Part shown: positions 17,498 through 26,011 of the stretch, piece after piece
Layout: each line of letters starts with the position of its first letter
How positions within the stretch are numbered: position 1 is the first letter of the stretch
Assembly (NCBI RefSeq): GCF_000620085.1
Contig: NZ_KK211064.1
Location: forward strand, 232,272-296,271
Source of the DNA: Marinobacterium jannaschii DSM 6295
GTDB taxonomy: Bacteria; Pseudomonadota; Gammaproteobacteria; Pseudomonadales; Balneatricaceae
Direction of reading: 5' to 3'
Length of the DNA: 64,000 nucleotides
The notes under the pieces: model-generated
What the model was told of the DNA's origin: nothing
Databases searched by the model: none
Seen by the model: only the letters and a program-made list of their open reading frames with translations
Program-made: the position numbers and the translations under genes

Positions 17498-17516
17498 CGC
17501 GGGACGCTAAGGGGCT
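17481..17516 (-). terminator. Rho-independent terminator (minus strand)
   Basis: On the minus strand AGCCCCTTAGCG, loop TCCCG, CGCTAGGGGGCT then TCTTTTTT. It ends the monooxygenase-ridA-DUF1028 transcript and overlaps the end of the convergent gene. Confidence 0.88.
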
Positions 17517-17535
17517 GATGGGACTGATGAGGCGA

Positions 17536-18207
17536 TTACTCGTCGCCCGGTACGCCATAGGACTCGGCGTTGGCCGGGTCCAGGGCGCGGGTGATATAGG
17601 CCTGCATCTGCGGCTGGTAGTTCTGCCATACCATCCGTAACTCGGTGATCGGCTCGATATGCCAGTCGACCCGCAGGTCGACCACCGGCCACTTTGGTTC
17701 TGCCGCCATCAGCAGGCCAGCGGAGTGAATCGGGCCCAGTTCGCCGCCCGCGGTAAGGCCCGCTTCCAGGGCGCTGAGCAGGCGTTCGGCCAGGTGGCCG
17801 CTGCTGGCTTCAAAGGCCTCGACCATCGCCTGGGGCACGGCGGTGTTAGCCAGCAGGTTGCCCATGGCAATGCAGTTATTGCCTTCGGCGGTGGCGTAGA
17901 TCCCCAGCGCCTGTTCGCCACTGAAAGTCGTGCCTTCACCTCGGGTGTTAAGGACGCCCAGCTGACGCCACTGCACATCGCTGTCGGCCTCAGCCAGGGC
18001 TTTCATCACCTGAGCCGGTGACTGGCCTTCTGCCAGCAGGTCCAGCGCCAGCGGACCCAGGTCCGGGTTGGTAATATTCTGGGTCAGGGCCACACCGGTA
18101 CCGCTGCGGACAAAGGCGCAGCGGCTGGCGACACTGATGCTGGAGGAGGTGATAGCGCAACCGACCATGCCGGTATCCGGGCAGATGCCCGCAATGGAAA
18201 ATGTCAT
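17536..18207 (-). CDS. DUF1028 protein (Ntn-hydrolase-like)
   Basis: A 223-residue protein of the DUF1028 family: N-terminus MTFSIAGICPDTGMVGCAITS, then a conserved GVALTQNITNPDLGP segment. The family has an Ntn-hydrolase-like fold and recurs next to RidA and amine or amino-acid catabolic genes. The reaction is unproven; amide or lactam hydrolysis is a common guess. It starts 10 bp after the ridA stop with AAGGAG ahead of its ATG, so the two are translated from one message. It is the last gene before the terminator at 17481. Confidence 0.85.
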   Translation of the reverse strand: MTFSIAGICPDTGMVGCAITSSSISVASRCAFVRSGTGVALTQNITNPDLGPLALDLLAEGQSPAQVMKALAEADSDVQWRQLGVLNTRGEGTTFSGEQALGIYATAEGNNCIAMGNLLANTAVPQAMVEAFEASSGHLAERLLSALEAGLTAGGELGPIHSAGLLMAAEPKWPVVDLRVDWHIEPITELRMVWQNYQPQMQAYITRALDPANAESYGVPGDE

Positions 18208-18217
18208 GGTTGGCTCC

Positions 18218-18637
18218 TTACAGCTGATCGTCAGGGATCACGGCGATCACATCGATCTCCATCAACCACTCTGGCTGAGCCAGTGCCTGGACGACCAGGC
18301 CGGTGGAGATCGGAAAGACCCCTTTCATCCACTTGCCGGTCTCGCGGTAGACCGCTTCGCGGAAGCGCGGATCGGTGATGTAGGTGGTGGTTTTGACGAT
18401 ATGGCTCATATCGGAGCCGGCCTCTTCCAACAGCTGCTTGACGTTCTTCATCGCCTGGTCGGCCTGGGCTGCCGGGTCTCCCAGACCGACCAGCTTGCCC
18501 TCGAAGTCGGTACCGACCTGGCCGCGCACATAGACGGTGTTTCCAGCGCGTACGGCCTGGCAGAGATCGTTATCCAGGGTCTGGTTCGGATAGGTCTCTT
18601 TAGTGTTGAACATGCGGATTCGGGTATGTGTGGGCAT
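18218..18637 (-). CDS. RidA-family (YjgF/YER057c/UK114) enamine/imine deaminase
   Basis: A 139-residue single-domain RidA homologue. The open frame extends further upstream, but 18637 is chosen because GGGAG precedes it and the RidA fold begins there. RidA proteins form trimers and hydrolyse reactive enamine or imine intermediates released by PLP- or flavin-dependent enzymes. It sits between a flavin monooxygenase and DUF1028, so it would fit cleaning up or channelling the imine made by that oxidation. Sequence alone does not identify which RidA subfamily substrate is used. Confidence 0.88.
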   Translation of the reverse strand: MPTHTRIRMFNTKETYPNQTLDNDLCQAVRAGNTVYVRGQVGTDFEGKLVGLGDPAAQADQAMKNVKQLLEEAGSDMSHIVKTTTYITDPRFREAVYRETGKWMKGVFPISTGLVVQALAQPEWLMEIDVIAVIPDDQL

Positions 18638-18681
18638 TAACGGGCTCCCATTGTGCGGTTTTATATGACTGGCAAATAAAT

Positions 18682-18703
18682 GGACAGGCCCGTGGGCCTG
18701 TCC
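18682..18703 (-). terminator. Strong hairpin between monooxygenase and ridA
   Basis: GGACAGGCCC / GGGCCTGTCC with a 2-base centre; on the minus strand it is followed by ATTTATTT rather than a pure T-run. It could partially end monooxygenase messages or set expression ratios within the cluster. Confidence 0.5.
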
Positions 18704-18711
18704 TTGAGGGC

Positions 18712-19980
18712 TTAGCGCTGTGACGAGTCGCGGTATGCCAGGTACTTGCGCTGGGTCGCGATGTGATCGGCAATATGTTTGGCGTCGTGCCATACGCCCC
18801 AGATAAAGGTGGAGCCACGACGGGACAGCCACGGCAGGCCGACAAAGTAGACGCCTGGCTCGGTGGAGACGCCGCGCTGGTGGGCCGGTTTGCCGTTTTC
18901 GTCGAAGGCGTTCACCTTCAGCCAGCTGTAGTCCACCTTGAAGCCGGTAGCCCAGATAATCGAGGTGATGCCTGCTGCCGCCAGGTCCAGCTGCTGGATT
19001 GGGTTGCTCATGCACTCAGGGTCTGCCAGCATCTTGCGGGCTTCCGGTTCTTCCGGCAGGTCGAGACCGTTACGCTCGATGTAGGCATCGGCGGCATCCA
19101 GCAGGTCGAGGTAGTTCTTATCGCCACGGGCAACGTTTTCAACCAGGTCAGAGCGGAAGCTTACGCTGCCGTTGTTAAAGGCCTCAGTCAGGCCAACCAG
19201 GGTGATGCCCTGATGCGCCAGGGCGCGGAAATCGACAGTCCCCTTGCCTCCGTGGGCACCGGTCACGGCGATGGTAACGTGCTCTGAACCCGGCTTCATT
19301 GCCGCTGCATCCCACTCGCCGAGCACGCCCAGCCACCAGCAGAAGTCGCGGTTACGGTAGGAGCGTGGCGGACGGTCATGGGCACCGACTGAGAGGTGAA
19401 CCTGCTTGCCGGCCCGGTTAAGCTCATCGGCAATCTGTACGCCGGAAGAGCCTGCGCCAACCACCAGTACGCCACCCTCCGGCAGCTGTTCCGGGTTGCG
19501 GTAATCGGCGGAATGGATCTGCAGGATGTTGTCATCCTTAGGTGCAATCGGCGGGATAACCGGGGTCTGGAACGGTCCGGTTGCGGCCACGACACGGTTG
19601 GCTTCGATCAGGCCCTCAGAGGTTTCGATGGTGAAACCCGGACGTTCGCTGTTGCGCTCGACCTTTTTCACTTCGACGCCGGTACGGATAGGGGCGTTGA
19701 ATTTCTCGGCGTAGGCAACGAAGTAATCGGCGACATCCTCTTTAGGGACAAAGTCGTCATCAGCAAAGCCTTCGAACTGCAGACCTGGGAAGCGGTCGTG
19801 CCATGCCGGGCCGTTAGCGACCAGCGAGTCCCAGCGTCCGGTGCGCCATTTTTCCGCGATACGGTTGCGTTCCAGTACCAGGTGAGGCACTTCCAGTTTA
19901 GTCAGGTGTTCGCTCATGGCCACGCCGGCCTGACCTGCACCAATAACAAGCGTATCAATTTCGATCTTTTCAACTGTCAT
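18712..19980 (-). CDS. Flavin-containing monooxygenase (NAD(P)/FAD, CzcO/YUCCA-like)
   Basis: A 422-residue flavoprotein with two Rossmann motifs: FAD-binding G14-G16-G19 in VIGAGQAGVAMSE and NADPH-binding G175-G177-G180 in VVGAGSSGVQIAD. Between them is QIHSADYRNP, resembling the class B monooxygenase fingerprint, and near the C-terminus IWATGFKVDYSWL, the usual ATG motif. Such enzymes hydroxylate amines or soft nucleophiles. Gene order (monooxygenase, RidA, DUF1028) suggests oxidation of an amine whose product RidA hydrolyses. A copy of the shared 46-bp element lies 125 bp upstream. The substrate is unknown. Confidence 0.88.
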   Translation of the reverse strand: MTVEKIEIDTLVIGAGQAGVAMSEHLTKLEVPHLVLERNRIAEKWRTGRWDSLVANGPAWHDRFPGLQFEGFADDDFVPKEDVADYFVAYAEKFNAPIRTGVEVKKVERNSERPGFTIETSEGLIEANRVVAATGPFQTPVIPPIAPKDDNILQIHSADYRNPEQLPEGGVLVVGAGSSGVQIADELNRAGKQVHLSVGAHDRPPRSYRNRDFCWWLGVLGEWDAAAMKPGSEHVTIAVTGAHGGKGTVDFRALAHQGITLVGLTEAFNNGSVSFRSDLVENVARGDKNYLDLLDAADAYIERNGLDLPEEPEARKMLADPECMSNPIQQLDLAAAGITSIIWATGFKVDYSWLKVNAFDENGKPAHQRGVSTEPGVYFVGLPWLSRRGSTFIWGVWHDAKHIADHIATQRKYLAYRDSSQR

Positions 19981-20409
19981 GTCTGGGACCCTTTGTTGTT
20001 ATTCAGTCGTTCAAGGGAGTGGTTACGAGAAGCTGGCTACGACCTGGGCTGGTCAGTGCTTGCTCCTGAAGTTGAGTTCAGCGTATGACAGGGTCTTGTA
20101 TTGATAAAATATTATTAAGCTTACAAATGGATCAGAAATTTTTATGCTACGTCTTTGTAGCAGCTTGTGCCTGCTCGCTGCCCTCCACCTCTCCGGGGCT
20201 GTCGCGTGGCGGCAATGTCTTATCAGTGCTGTCAGATTGTCCGGACGCTTTCTCGTCCCATTGCAGAAAATTGTTTATATACTGGTACTTAGCCGGAACG
20301 AATTGAGGTCGAGGGTAAGAGGGGCGGATTGCCCCTGTTTCACCGGACAAGCGGTCTGCCAAGCGACCTGTCCGTTCCTAAAGAAGTCTGAGTTTTAAGG
20401 AGTGAAACC
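19981..20409. other. 429-bp divergent promoter region (monooxygenase / ghrA)
   Basis: Contains the shared element at 20105-20150 for the minus-strand operon and, at the right edge, the AAGGAG ribosome site of ghrA. Short open frames in between show no recognisable product. Confidence 0.65.
20105..20150 (-). promoter_or_regulatory. Conserved 46-bp upstream element, copy 4 (monooxygenase-ridA-DUF1028)
   Basis: Begins TAAAATATTATTAA and carries CAAATGGAT; 30 of the first 37 positions match the copy at 16700. The right end is weaker (TTATGC, then divergent). Confidence 0.6.
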
Positions 20410-21342
20410 ATGAAGATCCTGTTTTTCGCCAAGGGCGAAGATAACCCGCACTGGCTCCGTGCCTTGCAGCACCAGTTGCCCGATGCCGATATTCGCCTCT
20501 GGGACGAGAAGGAAACCGATGCGGCCTGGCAGGCCGATTACGCCCTGGTGTGGAAACCGCCCGTCGAGTTTTTCCACGGCCAGCATGGGCTTAAGGCGAT
20601 CATTAACCTGGGGGCCGGAGTGGACAGCATCCTGGCGCTGCAGAGCCGTCCGGCGGATGTGCCGCTGCTGAAACTGCGTGATGCCGGCATGGCGCAGTGG
20701 ATTCTGGATTATGTGCGTTACGGCCTGCTGCATTTTGGCCGCGACTTCGACCATTACCGCCAGGATCAGGTCGCCAAGCACTGGCACCCCCGGGAGATCG
20801 GATCACGTCGTGACTGGCCGCTGGGTATTCTGGGGGCCGGGGCGATCGGTGCCGTGGTGGCTGAAACACTGGCCTCGGAGGGCTACCCGGTACGTTGCTG
20901 GAGCCGAACGCCGAAACAGCTCGACGGCGTTGAGTCCTTTGCCGGCCCCGGCCAGCTGGCTGACTTTCTGGATGGTTGCCGGGGACTGATCAGTATCCTG
21001 CCTGCCACCCGGGAAACGCGCTACCTGATCGGCGACGACCAGTTGAGCCGGATGCAGGCGGATGGCGTGGTGATCAGCTGCGGCCGCGGTGAGGTGTTCG
21101 ATGAGCAGGCGCTGGCCGACCGGCTCCGATACGGTCGCCTGCGCGGTGCTCTGCTGGATGTGTTTCATCAGGAACCGCTGCCTGCAACGTCAGAGCTGTG
21201 GGGCCTGAAAAACCTGATTATCACGCCCCATATTGCCGCACCGACACCGATTGTCACGGCCGTGGAGCAGATCGCCGGCTATATCGCACAGATCGAAAAC
21301 GGTGAGCCGGTGAGCCTGGTCGACCCGGCGCTGGGCTACTGA
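20410..21342 (+). CDS. ghrA: Glyoxylate/hydroxypyruvate reductase A-type 2-hydroxyacid dehydrogenase
   Basis: A 310-residue D-2-hydroxyacid dehydrogenase, close to E. coli GhrA in length. The NAD(P) motif is ILGAGAIGAVVAETL (about residues 139-153). The catalytic Arg lies in SCGRGEVFDEQAL, the Asp/Glu region is LLDVFHQEPLP and the His is in ITPHIAAPTP. It reduces glyoxylate and hydroxypyruvate, keeping them from accumulating. AAGGAG precedes the start. It is divergent from the monooxygenase operon and could handle a 2-oxoacid product of that pathway, though this is inference from position. Confidence 0.88.
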   Translation: MKILFFAKGEDNPHWLRALQHQLPDADIRLWDEKETDAAWQADYALVWKPPVEFFHGQHGLKAIINLGAGVDSILALQSRPADVPLLKLRDAGMAQWILDYVRYGLLHFGRDFDHYRQDQVAKHWHPREIGSRRDWPLGILGAGAIGAVVAETLASEGYPVRCWSRTPKQLDGVESFAGPGQLADFLDGCRGLISILPATRETRYLIGDDQLSRMQADGVVISCGRGEVFDEQALADRLRYGRLRGALLDVFHQEPLPATSELWGLKNLIITPHIAAPTPIVTAVEQIAGYIAQIENGEPVSLVDPALGY

Positions 21343-21446
21343 AACCGCGCTTTCAGGCCCATAGGGTATTCAGGTCTGGCTGAAAAAGAATGAACTAATC
21401 TGATGGTGGCAGTCCCAGTCACTAACTGTCATGACCAGGAGACCCT

Positions 21447-21902
21447 ATGAGATTTGTTGCCGGTGACCACTCCGTTTATTGCATGCGTGAAACCCAGAAC
21501 CCGCACACCGGGCAGTTGGAAGAGGAGGAAGTGGCCCGATTTAATGCTGACCTTGAGGTGATCGCCCCCCATGTAGCGGCAGCGCTGTACGCCGATGAGC
21601 GTCGCCAGCTGGACCGCTGGCTTGAAGAGCGTCGCGCTATCCGCCAGGAACCGAAAGAGCTGCAGGTGCTGAAAGCCCTGCCACAGTTGCTGGATGAAGC
21701 GACGACCTCAATCGATGCGGTTGATCAGCTGGATGAGCCGGTGTTCGCCGATATAGCGCGGGCATTGTCAGCCTTTCAGCTGGCATTGAAGAAATTTGAC
21801 GATATCGAGCCCGATAGCGATGTCTGTCCCCGGGTGATGGATGAAGATGAGGCGCTCAAAGAGCGCCTCAGAGAGTTACGTCGCGAGATCGACCGCGACT
21901 GA
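21447..21902 (+). CDS. Uncharacterised acidic helical protein
   Basis: A 151-residue protein that I do not recognise. AGGAG lies before the ATG, supporting a real gene. It is rich in Glu, Asp, Arg and Leu and probably mostly helical, with no signal peptide or membrane segment. The last codons contain a perfect 9-bp hairpin (GAGGCGCTC - AAA - GAGCGCCTC at 21849-21869) with no T-run. It is convergent with the PACE transporter 18 bp away. Confidence 0.65.
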   Translation: MRFVAGDHSVYCMRETQNPHTGQLEEEEVARFNADLEVIAPHVAAALYADERRQLDRWLEERRAIRQEPKELQVLKALPQLLDEATTSIDAVDQLDEPVFADIARALSAFQLALKKFDDIEPDSDVCPRVMDEDEALKERLRELRREIDRD

Positions 21903-21920
21903 CTGTTATCGCTTGCTGCT

Positions 21921-22382
21921 TCAGGCCGCGGCGGTTTCCGCGCCCGGCTGCAGCAGCGGGAAGATCTTGTCGTAGGCCAGGGTGTAGCAGAAGGTAAACA
22001 CCAGCACGAACAGCACCATGCTGATATCCATCATCAGCGCCGGCCAGAAACTGATACCCAGCCACCACATAAACAGTGGCAGTGAGGTGCAGGTGAGGAT
22101 CAGCTCAAAACCGGTGGCATGGATAACGCGCCACTTGGTGCTGCGCTCGGTTGGAATGCGGCCATTTTTCACATCAAAGCGGTCAAAGAAATAGTTGTAG
22201 ATGTAGTTCACCAGCATCGCCTTAACGCTGAGGACGATCGCCAGCGAGCCGGTCTCCAGCGGGCTCTTCTCAAAAACATAGGACAGCACCGGTGTGAACA
22301 GGGCCAGCAACAGGGCCTCAAACACCAGCGTATAGCGCAGCCGGTCCCACTTGCTGCGAACGACGATATCTTTCTGACTCAT
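21921..22382 (-). CDS. PACE-family multidrug efflux protein (AceI-like)
   Basis: A 153-residue membrane protein with four helices arranged as two bacterial transmembrane pair domains (about residues 8-75 and 80-148; segments RYTLVFEALLLALFTPVLSY and ATGFELILTCTSLPLFMWWL). The conserved acidic residue in helix 1 (FEALL) is the proton-coupling site in AceI. PACE proteins export chlorhexidine and other biocides and may have short-chain diamines as natural substrates. It is divergent from a LysR regulator, the usual arrangement for aceI/aceR. Confidence 0.9.
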   Translation of the reverse strand: MSQKDIVVRSKWDRLRYTLVFEALLLALFTPVLSYVFEKSPLETGSLAIVLSVKAMLVNYIYNYFFDRFDVKNGRIPTERSTKWRVIHATGFELILTCTSLPLFMWWLGISFWPALMMDISMVLFVLVFTFCYTLAYDKIFPLLQPGAETAAA

Positions 22383-22463
22383 GGGCTTCTCTCCACTTAA
22401 TCAATGTCACTTTGAATCAATGGCGCTATCCTAACAGTCATCCTGATATTAAAAAGTTAGTTA

Positions 22464-22482
22464 CTATCTATTTTGGAGATAG
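22464..22482. promoter_or_regulatory. Inverted repeat before the LysR gene, candidate operator
   Basis: CTATCT - ATTTTGG - AGATAG in the 103-bp gap between the divergent PACE and LysR genes. It overlaps the LysR ribosome site (GGAG), consistent with autoregulation. Confidence 0.45.
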
Positions 22483-22485
22483 GTC

Positions 22486-23379
22486 ATGCCCAGCCCCGAT
22501 CAACTCGAAGCCTTTGTTGCCGCCGCCGAACAGGGCTCGTTTTCCGCCGCTGCCCGCCGGCTCGGCAAGGTGCAGTCGGCGGTCAGCAACGCCATCAGCA
22601 ACCTGGAGATCGAGACCAACCTGGAGCTGTTTGATCGCAGCAGCCGCAATCCGGTCCTGACCGAAGCGGGCGAGGCGATGCTGCGGCTGGCGCGCAACGC
22701 CCTGCAGAGCCAGCAGGATTTCCTCGATCGGGCCACCGCCCTGAGCAACGAAGTCGAGACCAAGCTCTGCCTGGCGCTGGAGCAGAGTGTCGCCTGCCAG
22801 CCGCTGCTGCCGTTGCTGCGTGAATTCGAGCAGCGCTTTCCCCATATCGAGCTGGAGCTGCTCGACCCCGGTTCCAGCGACGTCGCCGCCCTGATCAGCA
22901 GTAACCGTGCCGATATCGGCCTGATGATGGCCGAAGAGCAGTACCCGCTGGACTTCAACTTCCACGGCATGGGGCACTCGCGACTGCTGCCGGTATGCCA
23001 CAAGGCGCATCCGCTGGTGACGCGACAGCCGGTCAGCCATGCCGAACTGCGCAGCCACCGCCAGCTGCTCTGTCGCAGCCTGAACCGGGACTTCACCAGC
23101 CATGAACGCTTCTGCATCAGCGCCGATATCTGGTTGTCGGAGAGTCCCTATATCGCCATGGAGCTGCTCTGCGCCGGTATCGGCTGGGCCTTCCTGCACC
23201 AGACCGTGGTGCAGGAGAAGATCGACAGCGGTGAGCTGGTGGCACTGCAGCTGGATAGCCAGAAACCGGTGATCCTCAACCCGGTCGACCTGGTCTGGGC
23301 CAAGGACCGTAACCTGGGCACCGCCGGACAGTGGCTGCTGCAACAGATGCTGAAGCTGGATCTCTATCAACCGCACTGA
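22486..23379 (+). CDS. LysR-family regulator, probable controller of the PACE pump
   Basis: A 297-residue LysR-type protein. The N-terminal helix-turn-helix (QGSFSAAARRLGKVQSAVSN) is followed by an effector domain from about residue 88. It is divergently paired with the PACE pump, matching the AceR-aceI layout, in which the regulator activates the pump on binding the drug or diamine. An inverted repeat lies directly before the start codon. Confidence 0.9.
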   Translation: MPSPDQLEAFVAAAEQGSFSAAARRLGKVQSAVSNAISNLEIETNLELFDRSSRNPVLTEAGEAMLRLARNALQSQQDFLDRATALSNEVETKLCLALEQSVACQPLLPLLREFEQRFPHIELELLDPGSSDVAALISSNRADIGLMMAEEQYPLDFNFHGMGHSRLLPVCHKAHPLVTRQPVSHAELRSHRQLLCRSLNRDFTSHERFCISADIWLSESPYIAMELLCAGIGWAFLHQTVVQEKIDSGELVALQLDSQKPVILNPVDLVWAKDRNLGTAGQWLLQQMLKLDLYQPH

Positions 23380-23508
23380 CGCTGGGCGTTGCTGAGGCTG
23401 CACCGTCCTCAGCGCCGCTGATAACCCCCTCAGAACAAACGATTGGATCGGACTGGCGGCCCGGCGCTACCTTAGCCTCAGGTTCAACTATCTGAGGCAA
23501 GCGTCATT

Positions 23509-24942
23509 ATGTCCGAGCAAACTCCGTCACTCACTCCTGCCGCCGGGCCGGGGGGAATTCTTGCGTTACTCAGTCAGCGCCGGGCGCAGCTGGCGCTGAT
23601 CCTGTTGCTGGCAATCCTTGCGGTGTGGTTCGCCGCGCAGTGGCTGCCCGTACCGGTGGCGCTGGTGGCCGGACTGACCCTGGCCTGTATCGGCCTCTGG
23701 GCCACGGCGCTGGTGCCGGAGTACTGGCCGGCGCTGGCCTTCTTTCTGCTGGCGATGGTGCTGGAGCTGGCCCCGGCGCAGACGGTATTTTCCGGCTTTA
23801 GCTCCTCGGCGTTCTGGCTGCTGTTCAGTGGTCTGGTACTGGGGGCGGCGATCACCCATACCGGCCTCGACCAGCGTGCCGCGCGGTTGCTGGCGCTGAT
23901 CACCGGGCAGAGCTATCGCAGCGTTATTACCGCAGTGGTGCTGTTCAGCCTGGCGTTGGCGTTCCTGATCCCCTCGTCGATGGGGCGGGTGGTGCTGCTG
24001 GTGCCGGTGGTGCTGGCACTGGCCGAGCAGCTGGGTTATGGCACTGGCAGCAATGGCCGTCAGGGTATGCTGGCCGCGGCGGTGTTCGGTACTTTCCTGC
24101 CTGCCTTTGCCATCCTGCCCGCCAATGGCCCCAATATGATCCTGGCCGGTCTGGTGGAGGCGATCCACGGCTTCCAGCTACCCTATTTCGACTATCTGTT
24201 GCTGCACTTTCCGGTGCTGGGGCTGGTTAAGGCGGCTGTGCTGGTGTTGGTGATCCTGCGGCTGTTGCCGGATCGCGATCCACAGGTGCAGGTTATCGCG
24301 GCAACGGTTGCCGAGCCGTTATCGACGCCAGAGCGGCGCCTGCTCTGGGTACTGGGGGCCTGCCTGACGCTGTGGTTCAGCGATGCGCTCCACCAGATCT
24401 CGCCTGGCTGGATCGGGCTGGCGGCGGCTCTGGCCTGTCTCTGGCCCGGCAGCGGCCTGACGGCGAAAAACTGCCTCAACAGCGATATCAAGTATGGCCC
24501 GCTGCTGTTTGTCGCCGGCATTATGGGGCTGGGCAGTTTGATCGCCAGCTCGGGCCTTGGTGAAGCGTTACTGCAGGGGTTGCTGGGTTTCAGCGGTTTT
24601 AGCGCCGACCAGCCGCTGTGGAATGGTGTGCTGCTGACGGCCATCTCCAGCCTGATCGCGCTGCTGACCAACCTGCCCGGGGTACCGGCGATTATGACCC
24701 CGGTCGCCGGACAGCTGGCGGATGCCACCGGGCTGCCGCTGATGAGCGTGCTGATGACCCAGGTGATCGCCTTCTCCAATGTGCTGCTGCCGTTTCAGGC
24801 CCCGCCGCTGGTGGCCGCGATGCAGTTGGGCGAGTTGTCGGTTAAGCTGATCAGCAAGCTGTGCCTGATTATGTTTGCCTTAAGCACGCTGTTTTTAATT
24901 CCGCTGCACCTGCTGTGGTGGGTACTGCTCGGCTATATCTGA
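23509..24942 (+). CDS. SLC13/DASS-family permease
   Basis: A 477-residue membrane protein with about 11-12 hydrophobic helices. It has the two SLC13 repeats and their substrate-site loops (SSMGRVVLLVP in the first half, TNLPGVPAIMTPVAGQLADA in the second). The family imports di- and tricarboxylates, sulfate or sulfonates, often with sodium. It lies 40 bp upstream of a co-directional LysR gene, so the two are probably one unit. A low-complexity cytoplasmic N-terminus precedes the first helix. The substrate cannot be assigned. Confidence 0.88.
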   Translation: MSEQTPSLTPAAGPGGILALLSQRRAQLALILLLAILAVWFAAQWLPVPVALVAGLTLACIGLWATALVPEYWPALAFFLLAMVLELAPAQTVFSGFSSSAFWLLFSGLVLGAAITHTGLDQRAARLLALITGQSYRSVITAVVLFSLALAFLIPSSMGRVVLLVPVVLALAEQLGYGTGSNGRQGMLAAAVFGTFLPAFAILPANGPNMILAGLVEAIHGFQLPYFDYLLLHFPVLGLVKAAVLVLVILRLLPDRDPQVQVIAATVAEPLSTPERRLLWVLGACLTLWFSDALHQISPGWIGLAAALACLWPGSGLTAKNCLNSDIKYGPLLFVAGIMGLGSLIASSGLGEALLQGLLGFSGFSADQPLWNGVLLTAISSLIALLTNLPGVPAIMTPVAGQLADATGLPLMSVLMTQVIAFSNVLLPFQAPPLVAAMQLGELSVKLISKLCLIMFALSTLFLIPLHLLWWVLLGYI

Positions 24943-24982
24943 GCCAGGTTAAATCTGACCCAGGCGGTTTGAGGAGAAACGG

Positions 24983-25852
24983 ATGGAGATCTATCAGCTG
25001 AAAACCTTTGTCGCGGTGGCGCAGGAGGGCACCATCACCCGCGCCTCTGAGCGCCTCTGCCTCAGCCAGCCTGCGGTCAGCGCCCATATCAAGGCGATGG
25101 AAGCGACGCTGGGCCTGCGGCTGTTTCGACGCACCCCGCAGGGGATGCGCCTGACTGCTGATGGCGAACGGCTGTTGCTGAAGGCGGAGCAGACCCTCGC
25201 GGCCCACCGTGCGATGCTGGCGGAAGCCGGACAGATCCGCGCGACCCTGACGGGAACCCTGCGTCTCGGTGCCGTGGCCAGTCTTAATGCCGATATCGCC
25301 GGTCGTCTGCTGATGGGGATGGCCGCCAGCCATCCCGAGGTTGAGGTCAGCCTGCAGCATGGCAGCCGCCAGCAGATCCTCGACGAGGTCCGCAACGGCA
25401 CACTGGATGCGGCCCTCTATAACGCAAGCGCCGAACAGGATCAGGGCCTGAGTATCGTCGAAGTGGCGCAGTTCGCGATCCACCTCGCCGCCCCGACGGG
25501 ACTGATCGACAGCCGCCAGCCCCTCGACTGGCAGCAACTGGCACGCCAGCCCTGGATCTGCCCCGGCGCCGATACCTGCTGTGGCCGCGCCGCCGAAAGC
25601 CTGTTTCAGCGGCACAGCATCCGACCGGAAAAGATCATCAGCATCGACCGCGAACAGGTCACCCGCACCCTGATCGCCGGTGGCGTCGGAATCGGCCTGC
25701 TGCACAGCAACAGCGCCCGCGAAGCTGTCGCCGCCGGAGAAGTCGACCTGCTCTGCGAAGTCCGCCCCGCGGTGCCGGTACTGCTGGCCTGTCGCAGCGA
25801 ACGGGCGCAGGAGCCGCTGTTTCGGGCAGTGAAGGATGTATTGCAGGATTAA
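24983..25852 (+). CDS. LysR-family transcriptional regulator
   Basis: A 289-residue LysR-type regulator with helix-turn-helix EGTITRASERLCLSQPAVSA near residue 18-37 and an effector domain from about 90. GAGGAG lies before the ATG. It sits 40 bp behind the SLC13 permease gene and is likely co-transcribed with and controlling it. Downstream is a REP pair. Confidence 0.9.
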   Translation: MEIYQLKTFVAVAQEGTITRASERLCLSQPAVSAHIKAMEATLGLRLFRRTPQGMRLTADGERLLLKAEQTLAAHRAMLAEAGQIRATLTGTLRLGAVASLNADIAGRLLMGMAASHPEVEVSLQHGSRQQILDEVRNGTLDAALYNASAEQDQGLSIVEVAQFAIHLAAPTGLIDSRQPLDWQQLARQPWICPGADTCCGRAAESLFQRHSIRPEKIISIDREQVTRTLIAGGVGIGLLHSNSAREAVAAGEVDLLCEVRPAVPVLLACRSERAQEPLFRAVKDVLQD

Positions 25853-25880
25853 TCCTAACGCAGGCAATCTGGCGCCTAAC

Positions 25881-25919
25881 TGTAGGTTGGGAAGCGGAGC
25901 GCAGTGACAAATCCCAACA
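25881..25919 (+). repeat. REP palindrome, long-loop class
   Basis: GTAG head, GTTGGGA and TCCCAAC arms around the loop AGCGGAGCGCAGTGACAAA. It faces the REP at 25963, forming a BIME-like pair 43 bp apart after the LysR gene. Confidence 0.8.
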
Positions 25920-25962
25920 AGCTCTTCTATTTAAGCGTCGCTAATCACAGATCGATAGCGAT

Positions 25963-25994
25963 TGTTGGGATGCGCAGGCTTATCCCAACCTACG
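25963..25994 (-). repeat. REP palindrome, third loop variant
   Basis: On the minus strand CGTAG, GTTGGGAT, a GC-rich loop, ATCCCAAC. The stem and head match the RAYT-flanking REPs; the loop (GCGCAGGCTT on the plus strand) differs. Confidence 0.82.
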
Positions 25995-26011
25995 TCGATT
26001 TCCCAGAGTAA

